From an uncultured Lachnospiraceae bacterium (GTDB taxonomy: Bacteria > Bacillota > Clostridia > Lachnospirales > Lachnospiraceae), in contig CAQGLR010000023.1 of the NCBI GenBank assembly GCA_948794795.1, positions 1 to 56,282 on the forward strand: a stretch of DNA of 56,282 nt, read 5' to 3'. Every line of letters starts with the position of its first letter. Within the stretch, counting starts at the first letter, position 1. A program made the translations under genes and the position numbers. The notes under the pieces are model-generated. The model was given only the letters and a program-made list of their open reading frames with translations, was not told the origin of the DNA and made no database searches. Positions 33,214 to 42,989 of this stretch are shown one piece after another.

Positions 33214-34929
33214 ATGGACAATAAATTCAGGCTTACATTAAAGAAAAAGATACTGGCATTAACAATATTTCCTGTATTTCTGCTTGGGGCAATAGTTATT
33301 ATAATGTCAGTTACAGTGGTAAAGGATTCAATGGTTAAAGAAATACGTGAGGCATTACAAAGCGCAGCAACTGCAACATTTGCGGCATATGACCAGAATC
33401 CAGGTGATTATATGCAGGCATCAAATGGGAATATATGGAAAGGAAGTTATAATATTTCCAAATCAGAAAGCCTTGTTGACAGCATAAGCCAGAAAACTGG
33501 CATGGAAGTAACATTTTTCTATGGTGACAGCCGTATAATGACTTCTGCAAAAGATAAAGAAGGGAAACGCATACTTGGTTCAAAAGCAGGTGAAAAAATC
33601 AGACATACAGTGCTTGAAGGCGGGATGGAGTATTTCAGCAGTTCAGTTTCTATAGATGGCACAATGTATTATGGATATTATATCCCTGTATTCCAAAGTG
33701 GCGCAGAGAAGCCCGTTGGAATGGTATTTGTAGGTGCCAATAAAGCAGATAAAGATGCTGTAGTAAATAAAATAGTTAATATTATAATTATTACAGTATG
33801 CATAGTTATGGCATGCTGTATATTTGCTGTAATTGTATTTTCAAATTCTATCACAACTTCGGTAAAAAAAGGAATTACAGCTGTACAACAGGTTGCAACT
33901 GGTAATTTAGGTATTGAAATTGATACAAAACTAATAAAACAGCAGGATGAAACAGGTGATTTATACAGGGCTATAGAACAGCTTAAAAATGAACTGGTTA
34001 ATAGTATTGAAGCAATATCAGATAATACAAAGGCTGTGCTTAGTGCATCAGAAGAACTTGACAGTACAACAACAGAAACAAACCAGTCAATGCAGGAAGT
34101 AGAAATTGCTGTAAACAATATTACACAAAGTGCTTTACAACAGGCTGGTATATCAGAAACAGCATACAAGAATGTAAATGGAATGGGTAAAAAGATTGAG
34201 CAGACAGCAAATGAAATGAAAGACCTTGAAGATAATGCTGCTGCCATGCGTGATGCAGAAGATAAAATGGCACAGATGATAAAAGAGCTTATAGACAGTA
34301 ATAAACAGCTGCAGGAGCTTATTAATGAAATAGGACGCCAGACAAAACAGACTAATGAATCTGCGCAGAAGATAAGCAATGTGACAAAGATAATTGCATC
34401 TATTGCAGAAGAAACCACACTTCTAAGCCTTAATGCAAGCATAGAGGCAGCAAGGGCTGGTGAAAGTGGAAAAGGTTTTGCAGTAGTTGCATCACAGATA
34501 CAGAAGCTTGCCAGCCAGTCTAATGAATCAAGCCAGGGAATAGAAGAAATAGTTACAGAACTTATAGAAGATTCAAACAGGGCTGTGGTTATTATGGAAA
34601 ATGTAATGGAAACAATAGATATACAGTCTGGAAATATGCAGAAAACAGAAGCAATGACAGGTGAAGTTATGGAACGTCTTAATGCTTCAGTAGACAGTAT
34701 GGAAGTTATAGAAAAGAGTGTGTCATATCTTGATAATGCAAGAAAAGAAATAGTGGGCACAGTATCAGAACTATCAGATATTGCGGGACAGAATGCTTCT
34801 GTTACACAGGAAGTAAGTGCGTCAACAGATGTACTTGCAGGCCATTCAAAAAGTGTTGCTTCCAATATGGAGAAACTCCGCAATATAGCGGGTAACCTTA
34901 AAGAAAGCATAGGGCATTTCAGGGTATAA
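33214..34929 (+). CDS. Methyl-accepting chemotaxis protein with extracellular Cache-like domain
   Basis: The ATG at 33214 is preferred to an in-frame TTG at 33202. The 571-residue receptor has a first membrane helix at ~12-33 (ILALTIFPVFLLGAIVIIMS), an outside sensing domain of ~155 residues that looks like a single Cache domain (MYYGYYIPVFQSG, PVGMVFVGANK), a second helix (IIIITVCIVMACCIFAVIVF), a HAMP-like linker, and a long signalling coiled coil. The hairpin tip EETTLLSLNASIEAARAGESGKGFAVVA (shown here only to mark the region, residues ~405-430) is the CheA/CheW contact. It follows the BMP lipoprotein gene. No other chemotaxis gene is nearby. Confidence 0.9.
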   Translation: MDNKFRLTLKKKILALTIFPVFLLGAIVIIMSVTVVKDSMVKEIREALQSAATATFAAYDQNPGDYMQASNGNIWKGSYNISKSESLVDSISQKTGMEVTFFYGDSRIMTSAKDKEGKRILGSKAGEKIRHTVLEGGMEYFSSSVSIDGTMYYGYYIPVFQSGAEKPVGMVFVGANKADKDAVVNKIVNIIIITVCIVMACCIFAVIVFSNSITTSVKKGITAVQQVATGNLGIEIDTKLIKQQDETGDLYRAIEQLKNELVNSIEAISDNTKAVLSASEELDSTTTETNQSMQEVEIAVNNITQSALQQAGISETAYKNVNGMGKKIEQTANEMKDLEDNAAAMRDAEDKMAQMIKELIDSNKQLQELINEIGRQTKQTNESAQKISNVTKIIASIAEETTLLSLNASIEAARAGESGKGFAVVASQIQKLASQSNESSQGIEEIVTELIEDSNRAVVIMENVMETIDIQSGNMQKTEAMTGEVMERLNASVDSMEVIEKSVSYLDNARKEIVGTVSELSDIAGQNASVTQEVSASTDVLAGHSKSVASNMEKLRNIAGNLKESIGHFRV

Positions 34930-34955
34930 AAAACATTGCAGAAAAGGGGATTACA

Positions 34956-36110
34956 ATGAAATTTTTTCATTTATCAGATTTACATTTTGGACGGCAGCTG
35001 CATGGTTATGATTTGTATGAAGAACAACATAGTTTCATTATGCAGCTTGCCAGATATTTAGAAGAAGAAAAGCCTGATGCAGTACTGGTATCAGGTGATA
35101 TATATGATAAAGCGGTGCCTGCTGGACAGGCTGTGACATTGCTTGATGAGTTTCTTACATCATTAAATAATGTGCCAGCTTTTATAATTGCAGGAAACCA
35201 TGATTCAGCAGAAAGATTAAAATATGGCAGGAGTTTTCTTGAAAAACATAATATTTACATATCAGTCCTGCCACCACAGAATGAAGAAGAAAGACTTAAA
35301 AAAATTGTTTTAAAAGATGAATATGGGGATGTCAGTTTTTATATGCTGCCATTTTTAAAGCCTGGCATGGTGCGCCATTTTATGCCTGGTGAGGCAGCAG
35401 AAGGAGAAGAAGCAGTAATTAAAGCATTACTAAAAAAAGAGGAAATTGACCAGACAGCCAGAAATATAATTCTGTCACACCAGTTTTATAAAAATGGAAA
35501 CAATATGCCAGAAAGATGTGATTCGGAACAGAAGACGGTTTCTGTAGGTGGTACAGATGCAGTTGATATTTCAGTATTACAGGATTTTGATTATGCTGCA
35601 CTTGGCCATATACACAATGCACAGCCAGTTGGAAATGAAAAGTACAGATATTGCGGGACACCGCTTAAATATTCAGTAAGTGAGGCAGGACAGGAGAAAA
35701 GCATAACTGTAGTTTCAATGGGTGCTAAAGAGGATGGTATAAATATAAAAACACTGCCTGTTAAAGCTGTGCATAATGTATTAAAACTGCGTGGGAATCT
35801 TAAAGATATTATTGCACTGGCAAGTGAAGAAAACAGGCAGGATTATATAAGTATTACGCTTACTGATGAGGATATACCAGAGATGGTAAAAGACCAGCTT
35901 GAAGCATACTTTGATAATATACTTGAAATTATAGCTGATAATACAAGGACAAGACAGATATTAAGTGAAGATGTGGCAGACTTTAAAGAATTGTCACCTT
36001 ATGAAGCGTTTGAGACATTCTTTAAAGAAACAGCAGGCCGTGGAATGGATGGACAAGAAAGCCTGCTTATACAGGAAATTATAGAAGAAGCTGCCAGTAA
36101 AATATCTTAG
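34956..36110 (+). CDS. sbcD: Exonuclease subunit SbcD (Mre11-like)
   Basis: A 384-residue calcineurin-like nuclease. The five metal-binding motifs are all visible: SDLHFG (8-13), SGDIYDKA, GNHDSAERL, LSHQFY and LGHIHNAQP. SbcD pairs with SbcC to cut hairpins and protein-blocked DNA ends. The gene starts 26 bases after the receptor gene, with AAAAGGGGA as site, and sbcC follows 82 bases downstream, so the two are likely one unit. Confidence 0.95.
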   Translation: MKFFHLSDLHFGRQLHGYDLYEEQHSFIMQLARYLEEEKPDAVLVSGDIYDKAVPAGQAVTLLDEFLTSLNNVPAFIIAGNHDSAERLKYGRSFLEKHNIYISVLPPQNEEERLKKIVLKDEYGDVSFYMLPFLKPGMVRHFMPGEAAEGEEAVIKALLKKEEIDQTARNIILSHQFYKNGNNMPERCDSEQKTVSVGGTDAVDISVLQDFDYAALGHIHNAQPVGNEKYRYCGTPLKYSVSEAGQEKSITVVSMGAKEDGINIKTLPVKAVHNVLKLRGNLKDIIALASEENRQDYISITLTDEDIPEMVKDQLEAYFDNILEIIADNTRTRQILSEDVADFKELSPYEAFETFFKETAGRGMDGQESLLIQEIIEEAASKIS

Positions 36111-36192
36111 GCGTGAAGCTGTAATTTTAAGGCTTTGCATCTTATTATCACTAAAACAGGCAGCTACAACTTATGGAGGTGGTTTAAATACA

Positions 36193-39100
36193 ATGAAACC
36201 AATTAAACTTGTTATGTCCGCGTTTGGTTCATATGGCGGGACTGAAATAATAGAATTTGATAAAATACAGAATGGGCTTTTTCTTATAGCTGGTGATACA
36301 GGGGCAGGAAAGTCAACTATATTTGACGCTATAATGTTTGCGTTGTATGATACAATGAGCGGTAAAGAGAGAAAAAGTATTATGATGAGAAGTGAATATG
36401 CTTCTGATGACAGGGAAACATATGTAGAATATACATTTAGTTATGGCAGCAGCATATATACAATAAAAAGATTTCCTGCTTATGAGAGAAAAAGCAAACG
36501 CAGGAATAAAGATGGCAAGTATAATACTATAAGGCAGCAGGGCAAAGTTGAGCTTACAATGCCTGATGGCACAGCTTACAATGGCAAGATTACGCAGGTA
36601 AACCAGAAAATAGAAGAGATTACAGGACTTACAGCAGAGCAGTTTAACAAAATTGCGCTTATTGCACAGGGGGAATTCCAGGAGCTTGTTATGGACAGGA
36701 CAGGCAAGCGCAAAGAAATATTCCGACAGATTTTTTCAACACAAATTTATGGTGATATAGAAGATATTATATCGAAAAGATATAAAACAGAGGCTACACA
36801 GATAAAATATAATTCCACGAAACTTGAAGAACTTGTAAAAGGTATAGATTTCCAGGAAGACAGCCCATATAAAGAGGATTTTAACATTGCATTTGAAAGG
36901 AAAGATACAGAACCAGACAGGCTTTCTGATGTAATGAAGGCAGAAACCAGCCGTCTTAAAGATATATATAATAATAAACAGAGTTTGTATACAGAAAAGG
37001 AAAAAGAATATAAAAAATTAGATAATTACATAACAAAAGGAAAAGAGAAAAATAAACTTATAGACAGGCTTCTGGAATTTGAAAAACAAAGAGAAGGACT
37101 TGCAGGTTTAAAAGAAGATATTGAAAATAAAACTATAGTATCAGGACTTGCCAGGAAAGCAGAGAAAGTTTTATTTGCAGAGAAGAATTATAATAACAGG
37201 AAAGCAGAGTATGAAAAAGCATATAAAAAATCTGTGGAACTTAAAACTAAGGAAGAAGATTTAAATAAACAATACAATATTTCTTTAGAAAAATACCAGC
37301 AGGCAGATAAAGAATACAACCAGCTTATGCCAGGTTATATAACAAAAAGGGATAGTTTAAAGCAGGATGTTATAAAATATAAAACAGTATCAGAAAAGGA
37401 AAAAGAGCTTTCAGGACTGGAAGGTTCTTTAGAAAAGACAGTATCAGAAAAGGAAAAAGAAATTAAAAAACTGGAAAAAATTAAAGAAGATATTAATTCA
37501 TATGAAGAAATTATACAGTCTTATAATGGTCTGGAATTAGAAACAGGACAGGCAGAAACTGCACAAAAAAATTGTAATGAAAAGCAGGAACTTCTCAATA
37601 AACTGAAAAAGAAAAAAGAAATATGTGACAACAGACAGCAGGAATTAGAAGGATTTGAAAAGAAGTTATTATCCTGTGTTACAAAGTGGGAGAAAAGCCG
37701 CAGGCAGCATGAGGAATATAACAGGGCATATATAGCCTGCCAGTCTGCATTCCTTGCCAAAAACCTGGTACCTGGCCGCCCATGTCCTGTATGTGGTTCT
37801 GTAGAACATCCACAGGCAGCAGTAATGCCAGATGATGCTGTAACAGAAGATATGGTTAAAAAAGCAGAAGCAGCAGAACGCAGGGATGAGGCAGGTAAAA
37901 ACAAAGTACAAGAAGAAACTAAGGAAATACAGAGTGCATTTGCAGCAGAAATAGCAGTATTAAATGATTATTTAGAAAGGCTTTCTGGTAAAGAAAAATT
38001 TTCTTTAGGAAATTATTTAAAAGAAAAGTTTTCTTTGGAAAATTTTATTAATGAAAAACAATCATTAATTTTAGAAGAAAATAACAAGATTACTGCTAAT
38101 TTAAAAACACTTTTTGAAAAAGCAAAAGACAGGCAGAATAAGCAGGAAGGGCTTAAGAAGCTTGCTGCTAAGCAGGATAAGGCAATAGCTTTAATTGAAA
38201 GCAAAGAAAAAGAAATACACCAGTTTGAACTTAAAACAGAAGGCATAAAAAATGAAATAAAAACACTTAAATCTTCTTTTGTATATGAAACCAGGGAAGA
38301 AGCAGAACATAGCCTTAAAGAATGTGAAAATAATTTAAGCCTGCTTGAGAGGAAGTATAAAAGTGCAGATAAAGAGTTTAAAAATATACAAAAGCAGCTG
38401 ACAAGTATACAAGGGGCAAGGGAAGAACTTGGAAGGCAGGTTAAAGAATTATCCGGAAGCCTGGATGAATTATCAGAAGCATTTAAAGTATCAATTAAGG
38501 AAAATGGATTTGGAAACCTGGAAGAATACAGGGAAGCCTTAAAAGAAACCAGTGTTATACAAGAAATGGAAGAAGAAATTACAAAGTACAAAGAAATGTG
38601 TGTACAGAATAATACGGGCATACAGACTATAAAAGAACAGCTTGATGATACAATAAAAGTAAAACTTGGTGAACTTGAAGAATCATTAAATAATATAAGT
38701 GTATTTATGTCTGGTCTGAAAAAAGAACTTGACAAGTATAATTTCTATATACAAAATAATACTAAATTACTTGAAAGGCTTCTTGTATTAATGGAAGAGC
38801 GCAGTATTATATCAGAAAGGCTTAAAGTAGTAAAGTCACTTAATGATGCTGCTAATGGAAAGGTGCATTTCCAGACTTATATACAAAGACAGTATTTTAA
38901 GCAGATAATACAGGCAGCTAACAGAAGGCTTTCTAATATGGCATCAGGAAAATTTCTGCTTAAATGCCGTGATATAGGTACAGGAGGCCAGGGGGAAACA
39001 GGCCTTGAGCTTGATGTTTATAATCCTTTAACTGGAAAGTCAAGAGATGCACATACTCTTTCTGGTGGTGAAACATTTATGGCATCACTGTCAATGGCAC

Positions 39101-39348
39101 TTGGAATGGCTGATATTGTACAGAATACTGTAGGAAAAACAAGGCTTGATACAATGTTTATAGATGAGGGGTTTGGCTCACTTAGTGATGATGTACGTGA
39201 CAAAGCTGTCAATGTGCTTCTGGAACTTGCAGGAAATAACAGGCTTGTTGGTGTTATATCACATGTTTCTGAGTTAAAAGACAGGGTGCCAGAGAAGCTT
39301 ATAGTTACTAAAGGAAATAATGGAAGCAGTGTAAAATGGGACAGATAA
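36193..39348 (+). CDS. sbcC: Exonuclease subunit SbcC (Rad50-like SMC ATPase)
   Basis: A 1051-residue SMC-like ATPase of normal length. GDTGAGKSTIFDA near residues 34-46 is Walker A, QGEFQELVMD is the Q-loop region, two long coiled-coil arms rich in K/E surround a zinc hook with CPVC at about 531-534, LSGGETFMASLSMAL at about 956 is the ABC signature, and TMFIDEGFGSLSD is Walker B. GGAGGTGG precedes the start. It works with SbcD in DNA end processing. In the arms several K/E-rich segments recur (SEKEKEL near residues 400 and 420), as is common for coiled coils. Confidence 0.95.
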   Translation: MKPIKLVMSAFGSYGGTEIIEFDKIQNGLFLIAGDTGAGKSTIFDAIMFALYDTMSGKERKSIMMRSEYASDDRETYVEYTFSYGSSIYTIKRFPAYERKSKRRNKDGKYNTIRQQGKVELTMPDGTAYNGKITQVNQKIEEITGLTAEQFNKIALIAQGEFQELVMDRTGKRKEIFRQIFSTQIYGDIEDIISKRYKTEATQIKYNSTKLEELVKGIDFQEDSPYKEDFNIAFERKDTEPDRLSDVMKAETSRLKDIYNNKQSLYTEKEKEYKKLDNYITKGKEKNKLIDRLLEFEKQREGLAGLKEDIENKTIVSGLARKAEKVLFAEKNYNNRKAEYEKAYKKSVELKTKEEDLNKQYNISLEKYQQADKEYNQLMPGYITKRDSLKQDVIKYKTVSEKEKELSGLEGSLEKTVSEKEKEIKKLEKIKEDINSYEEIIQSYNGLELETGQAETAQKNCNEKQELLNKLKKKKEICDNRQQELEGFEKKLLSCVTKWEKSRRQHEEYNRAYIACQSAFLAKNLVPGRPCPVCGSVEHPQAAVMPDDAVTEDMVKKAEAAERRDEAGKNKVQEETKEIQSAFAAEIAVLNDYLERLSGKEKFSLGNYLKEKFSLENFINEKQSLILEENNKITANLKTLFEKAKDRQNKQEGLKKLAAKQDKAIALIESKEKEIHQFELKTEGIKNEIKTLKSSFVYETREEAEHSLKECENNLSLLERKYKSADKEFKNIQKQLTSIQGAREELGRQVKELSGSLDELSEAFKVSIKENGFGNLEEYREALKETSVIQEMEEEITKYKEMCVQNNTGIQTIKEQLDDTIKVKLGELEESLNNISVFMSGLKKELDKYNFYIQNNTKLLERLLVLMEERSIISERLKVVKSLNDAANGKVHFQTYIQRQYFKQIIQAANRRLSNMASGKFLLKCRDIGTGGQGETGLELDVYNPLTGKSRDAHTLSGGETFMASLSMALGMADIVQNTVGKTRLDTMFIDEGFGSLSDDVRDKAVNVLLELAGNNRLVGVISHVSELKDRVPEKLIVTKGNNGSSVKWDR

Positions 39349-39449
39349 TAAATCCGGGCACTGCCTGGATAAACATGTTATTGAAGTAACAATATGCTGC
39401 TGGTGGTTTATTATATAAATGCAGGGAATTTTAAAGAAAGGGTTACAAA

Positions 39450-39758
39450 ATGCAGTGTAAAGATGTTCAAAGTAAGTTTATTCCATTTATTAATGATGAG
39501 TTAAACCAGAAGGAATTAAAAGAATTTCTTGGGCATATACACCAATGTAAAGACTGTTATGAAGAATATGATATTTATTATACTATGATTATGGGTATGC
39601 GCTATCTGGAAAGCGATAATAATAAGACAGAGTTAGAAATTGATTCAGGGCAGAAAATAAAAGAAATAGAGGAGTATCTTTTACAATATAAAATACTACA
39701 GTGTGAAAAAATTATACTATTAGTTGTATTATGTATAGGGCTGGTACTTTTATTATAA
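39450..39758 (+). CDS. Small membrane protein with N-terminal zinc-finger (zf-HC2, anti-sigma-like)
   Basis: The 102-residue protein has Cys3 and HIHQCKDC (His29, Cys33, Cys36), the Hx3Cx2C pattern of ZAS/zf-HC2 anti-sigma domains, then a helical linker and a C-terminal hydrophobic segment from ~86 (IILLVVLCIGLVLLL) that runs to the last residue. Anti-sigma factors of this kind normally lie beside an ECF sigma gene; none is here, and polA follows 14 bases later. It may be a membrane-tethered regulator whose partner lies elsewhere, or a zinc-binding membrane protein of other function. AAGAAAGGG precedes the ATG. Confidence 0.7.
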   Translation: MQCKDVQSKFIPFINDELNQKELKEFLGHIHQCKDCYEEYDIYYTMIMGMRYLESDNNKTELEIDSGQKIKEIEEYLLQYKILQCEKIILLVVLCIGLVLLL

Positions 39759-39772
39759 TCTGGAGGTTAAAA

Positions 39773-42649
39773 ATGAGTGGAAAAATAGTATTAATAGACG
39801 GTCACAGTATATTAAACAGGGCATTTTACGGACTGCCTGATTTAACTAATTCAGAGGGCATGCATACTAACGGGGTCTATGGGTTTCTTAATATTATGTT
39901 TAAAATATTAGATGAGGAAAAACCAGATTACTTTACAGTGGCATTTGATGTAAGCCAGCCAACATTCAGGCATGAAATCTATCCTGGATATAAAGGTACA
40001 AGAAAGAAAATGCCTGATGAGCTGCTTGAACAGGTGCCAGTTTTACAGGATGTATTAAAGGCTATGGGTGTTTCTATTGTAATGCAAGGGGGACTTGAAG
40101 CAGATGATATACTTGGCACTATAGCTAAGAAGGCAGAAAGTGAAAATATAGAGGTTACACTTGTATCAGGTGACAGGGATTTGTTACAGCTTGCATCAGA
40201 AGTAATAAAGATAAGCATACCAAAGACCAAAAAAGGTGGTTCAGAAGTGGAAGAATACCATACACAAGATGTAATAGACAAATATGGTGTTACCCCGCTG
40301 CAGATAATAGATTTAAAGGGGCTTATGGGTGATGCTTCTGATAATATCCCAGGTGTCCCAGGTGTAGGTGAAAAGACAGCGGTAAAGATATTAACAGCAT
40401 TTCCATCTGTAGAAGAGGCATACAGCCATATAGATGAAATAACGCCCAAAAGGGCACAGGCTCTTTTAAGGGAAAATAAAGAACTGGCGTATCTTAGTAA
40501 AAAACTTGCAACAATTAAGACAGACTGTAATATAAGTTATTCATTTGAAGATGCAAAGTTAAACAATATTTTTACACCAGATGCATTAGAATGGATTAAA
40601 AGGCTTGAGCTTAAATCATTAATAAAACGCTTTGATACATCAGTTGTATCTAAAGTTGCAATAGAACCACAGGATTTTAATTATATAAGCAGTGTAAAAG
40701 CAGCAAATGCATTTGTGGACAAGCTGGCCAAAGCAAAGCCTTCTGTTGTGGGCATAGCATTTATGGGTGATGAGTGGAGCAATTCTGGTGCAGATAAGAA
40801 GAAACATAAAAAAAGCGGCGGGCAGTTAAGTTTCTCATTTAATGAAGCAGGCAGCGGGGCAGTATTAACAGAAGATAATAAAGAAGATGGATTTTTATTT
40901 ACAGGGTTTGGCATAAGTTATGAAAAAGACGGAAAATACCTGACAGCATGTATGCTTAAAAACAGCCAGCTTACAGGTAGTTTTATTATAAGCCTTTATA
41001 AAAAAATTGAAGCAAATACTGGTAATATATCTCTTATTGATTTTAAAAATACAATGCATCTTACAACACCTGTGACTGTGCTGGAACCTGGGACAGCAGC
41101 ACCTTGCCAGGCAGCATTTAATGATATAGGGATTAACAATAAAGATAAATTATTTAACCAGGTAACAGATATTTCCATTGCAGCATATTTATTAAACCCT
41201 CTTAAAGACACATACCTTGCAGATGATATTGCAAGGGATTACCTTGGCTTAACAATAAAGTCATACCAGGAAAGGTTTGGGAAAAGCAGGCTTAGTGATA
41301 TTGTAAGCGGACAGGATACAGGAAATATACAAGGAGACCCGTTGAAACAGCTTCTTGATTATGCAGGAGAACTTTCTTATATTTCCTGCCTTTCATTCCT
41401 GCCTCTTATGGAAGAATTAAAAAAACAGGGAATGTACCAGCTGTTCAGGGAAATAGAAATGCCAGCTGCGTATTACTTGTACCAGATGGAGCGTGAAGGG
41501 ATACAGGCAGACAGAAACGTGTTAGAAGAGATGTCAGAAATTCTTGATACCAAAATTAAAGCACTTGAAACAGATATTTATGACCTTGCAGGTGAGGAGT
41601 TTAATATAAATTCCCCAAAACAGTTAGGTGTAATACTTTTTGAGAAATTAAAGCTTCCATATGCTAAAAAGACAAAAACAGGTTATTCAACATCAGCAGA
41701 TATATTGGAGAAACTGCGTACAGAAGACCCGGTAGTTCCCAAAATACTTGACTACAGGCAGGTAAGTAAGTTAAAGTCAACATATGCAGATGGGCTGCCA
41801 GTTTATATTGAAAGCGACAAACGTATACATGGAAAGTTTAACCAGACAATTACTGCAACAGGAAGGATAAGCAGTACAGAACCAAACCTGCAGAATATCC
41901 CTATAAGGATGGAGCTTGGACGCCAGTTAAGGAAAGTGTTTATACCAAAGGAAGGATGTATTTTCCTCGATGCGGATTATTCACAGATAGAGTTACGCAT
42001 ACTTGCACATATGTCTGGTGATGAAGAGCTTATTGAGGCTTATAAGAATGGTGACGATATACACAGTATAACAGCTTCAAAAGTATTCCATACACCATTT
42101 GAAGAAGTTACAGATTTGCAAAGGCGCAATGCTAAAGCTGTTAATTTTGGGATAGTTTACGGAGAGAGTGGGTTCGGGCTTGCACAGAACTTAAATATAG
42201 ACAGGAAAGAAGCAGATAATATAATTAAACAGTATTTTGAAACATATCCAAAGATTAAGGAATTTCTTGATAACATGGTGAAGTCTGCAAAGGACAACGG
42301 ATATTCAGAAACAATGTCTGGACGCAGAAGGCCAGTGCCAGAGCTTTCTTCAAGTGATTATAAAAAGAAGTCTTTTGGTGAAAGGATTGCGATGAATTCA
42401 CCTATACAAGGTACAGCAGCAGATATTATTAAAATTGCGATGATAAAGGTTGCAAGAAGGATTGAAGAAGAAAATTTAAAATCAAGGATTGTATTACAGG
42501 TGCATGATGAACTTCTTGTTGAAACTTATCTGGAGGAGAAGGAAAAAGTAAGGCAGATATTGCTGGAAGAAATGTCAAAGGCAGCAAAATTAAAAGTGCC
42601 GCTTGTTGTAGAAGTGGAAGAGGGCAATAACTGGTTTGAGGCACATTAG
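39773..42649 (+). CDS. polA: DNA polymerase I
   Basis: The ATG at 39773 has GGAGG eight bases upstream; an earlier ATG at 39731 overlaps the previous gene and lacks a site. The 958-residue protein has an N-terminal 5'-3' exonuclease (LIDGHSILNRAFYGL, LEADDILGT, LVSGDRDLLQL, LMGDASDNIPGVPGVGEKTA), a middle domain and a family A polymerase with LDADYSQIELRILAHMSGD (motif A), RRNAKAVNFGIVYG (motif B) and VLQVHDELLVE (motif C). The middle domain lacks the acidic DxE start of an active 3'-5' exonuclease, as in many Gram-positive Pol I enzymes, so it probably does not proofread. Its stop codon lies inside the left repeat of the fold-back element that follows. Confidence 0.95.
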   Translation: MSGKIVLIDGHSILNRAFYGLPDLTNSEGMHTNGVYGFLNIMFKILDEEKPDYFTVAFDVSQPTFRHEIYPGYKGTRKKMPDELLEQVPVLQDVLKAMGVSIVMQGGLEADDILGTIAKKAESENIEVTLVSGDRDLLQLASEVIKISIPKTKKGGSEVEEYHTQDVIDKYGVTPLQIIDLKGLMGDASDNIPGVPGVGEKTAVKILTAFPSVEEAYSHIDEITPKRAQALLRENKELAYLSKKLATIKTDCNISYSFEDAKLNNIFTPDALEWIKRLELKSLIKRFDTSVVSKVAIEPQDFNYISSVKAANAFVDKLAKAKPSVVGIAFMGDEWSNSGADKKKHKKSGGQLSFSFNEAGSGAVLTEDNKEDGFLFTGFGISYEKDGKYLTACMLKNSQLTGSFIISLYKKIEANTGNISLIDFKNTMHLTTPVTVLEPGTAAPCQAAFNDIGINNKDKLFNQVTDISIAAYLLNPLKDTYLADDIARDYLGLTIKSYQERFGKSRLSDIVSGQDTGNIQGDPLKQLLDYAGELSYISCLSFLPLMEELKKQGMYQLFREIEMPAAYYLYQMEREGIQADRNVLEEMSEILDTKIKALETDIYDLAGEEFNINSPKQLGVILFEKLKLPYAKKTKTGYSTSADILEKLRTEDPVVPKILDYRQVSKLKSTYADGLPVYIESDKRIHGKFNQTITATGRISSTEPNLQNIPIRMELGRQLRKVFIPKEGCIFLDADYSQIELRILAHMSGDEELIEAYKNGDDIHSITASKVFHTPFEEVTDLQRRNAKAVNFGIVYGESGFGLAQNLNIDRKEADNIIKQYFETYPKIKEFLDNMVKSAKDNGYSETMSGRRRPVPELSSSDYKKKSFGERIAMNSPIQGTAADIIKIAMIKVARRIEEENLKSRIVLQVHDELLVETYLEEKEKVRQILLEEMSKAAKLKVPLVVEVEEGNNWFEAH

Positions 42650-42888
42650 GGGGTGTTTGAAAATTAAAAAATGCACAAATTATGTGGCTCTGACAATTCC
42701 AAAATTTTACCACCGGCAGCCGCTCCCGCTTGGATGGGATGCGCAGTGGTGCATAAAGCCTTAAAAAACAAGGCTTAAGCACCAGCGCCCCCAAACAGCT
42801 GCCTTATGGTAAAACATTTGGAATTTGCCAGAGTAATATAATCTTTGTGCAGTTTGATGGTTTAAAAGCAATTTTCAAACACGCCCTA
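42647..42888. mobile_element. Fold-back MITE-like element with 19-base terminal inverted repeats
   Basis: The ends, 42647-42665 and 42870-42888, are inverted repeats of 19 bases with one mismatch (core GTGTTTGAAAATT). Inside, further paired blocks follow in register: TGCACAAA, CTCTG-CAATTCCAAA, TTTTACCA, GGCAGC, GTGGTGC and AAGCCTT at the apex near 42766, so nearly the whole 242 bases folds into one imperfect hairpin. Both ends carry TA, which would fit a TA target duplication as made by IS630/mariner-type transposases. No transposase frame is present. Composition is richer in G+C than the flanks in its centre. The left end contains the polA stop codon TAG. It may also act as a transcript end. 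Confidence 0.75.
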
Positions 42889-42989
42889 GGGTGTGGACGG
42901 AAAGCAGCTAATACCTGCTTGCAGGCAATATGGATTTCCTTTGGTTTTTCAGACGTTCCCTATAGCAGAGAGCAGCAAGGAGGATTATT

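Noticed and set aside
33678..34970. A 430-residue open frame on the minus strand under the chemoreceptor gene
   Set aside because: It is antisense to a gene with full family motifs, has an odd Ser/Ile-rich composition typical of antisense reading, and has no ribosome site.
37381..37470. Direct repeat of about 20 bases within sbcC (AGTATCAGAAAAGGAAAAAG twice)
   Set aside because: The two copies encode the same heptad-type SEKEKE segment of the coiled-coil arm; no sign of a mobile or regulatory repeat.
38013..38735. A 240-residue minus-strand frame within sbcC
   Set aside because: Ser/Phe/Leu-rich translation of the reverse of a K/E-rich coiled-coil region; no start signal and no known motif.
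42429..42794. A minus-strand frame across the polA end and the fold-back element
   Set aside because: It joins antisense polA with one arm of the inverted repeat; composition is not protein-like and no ribosome site is seen.
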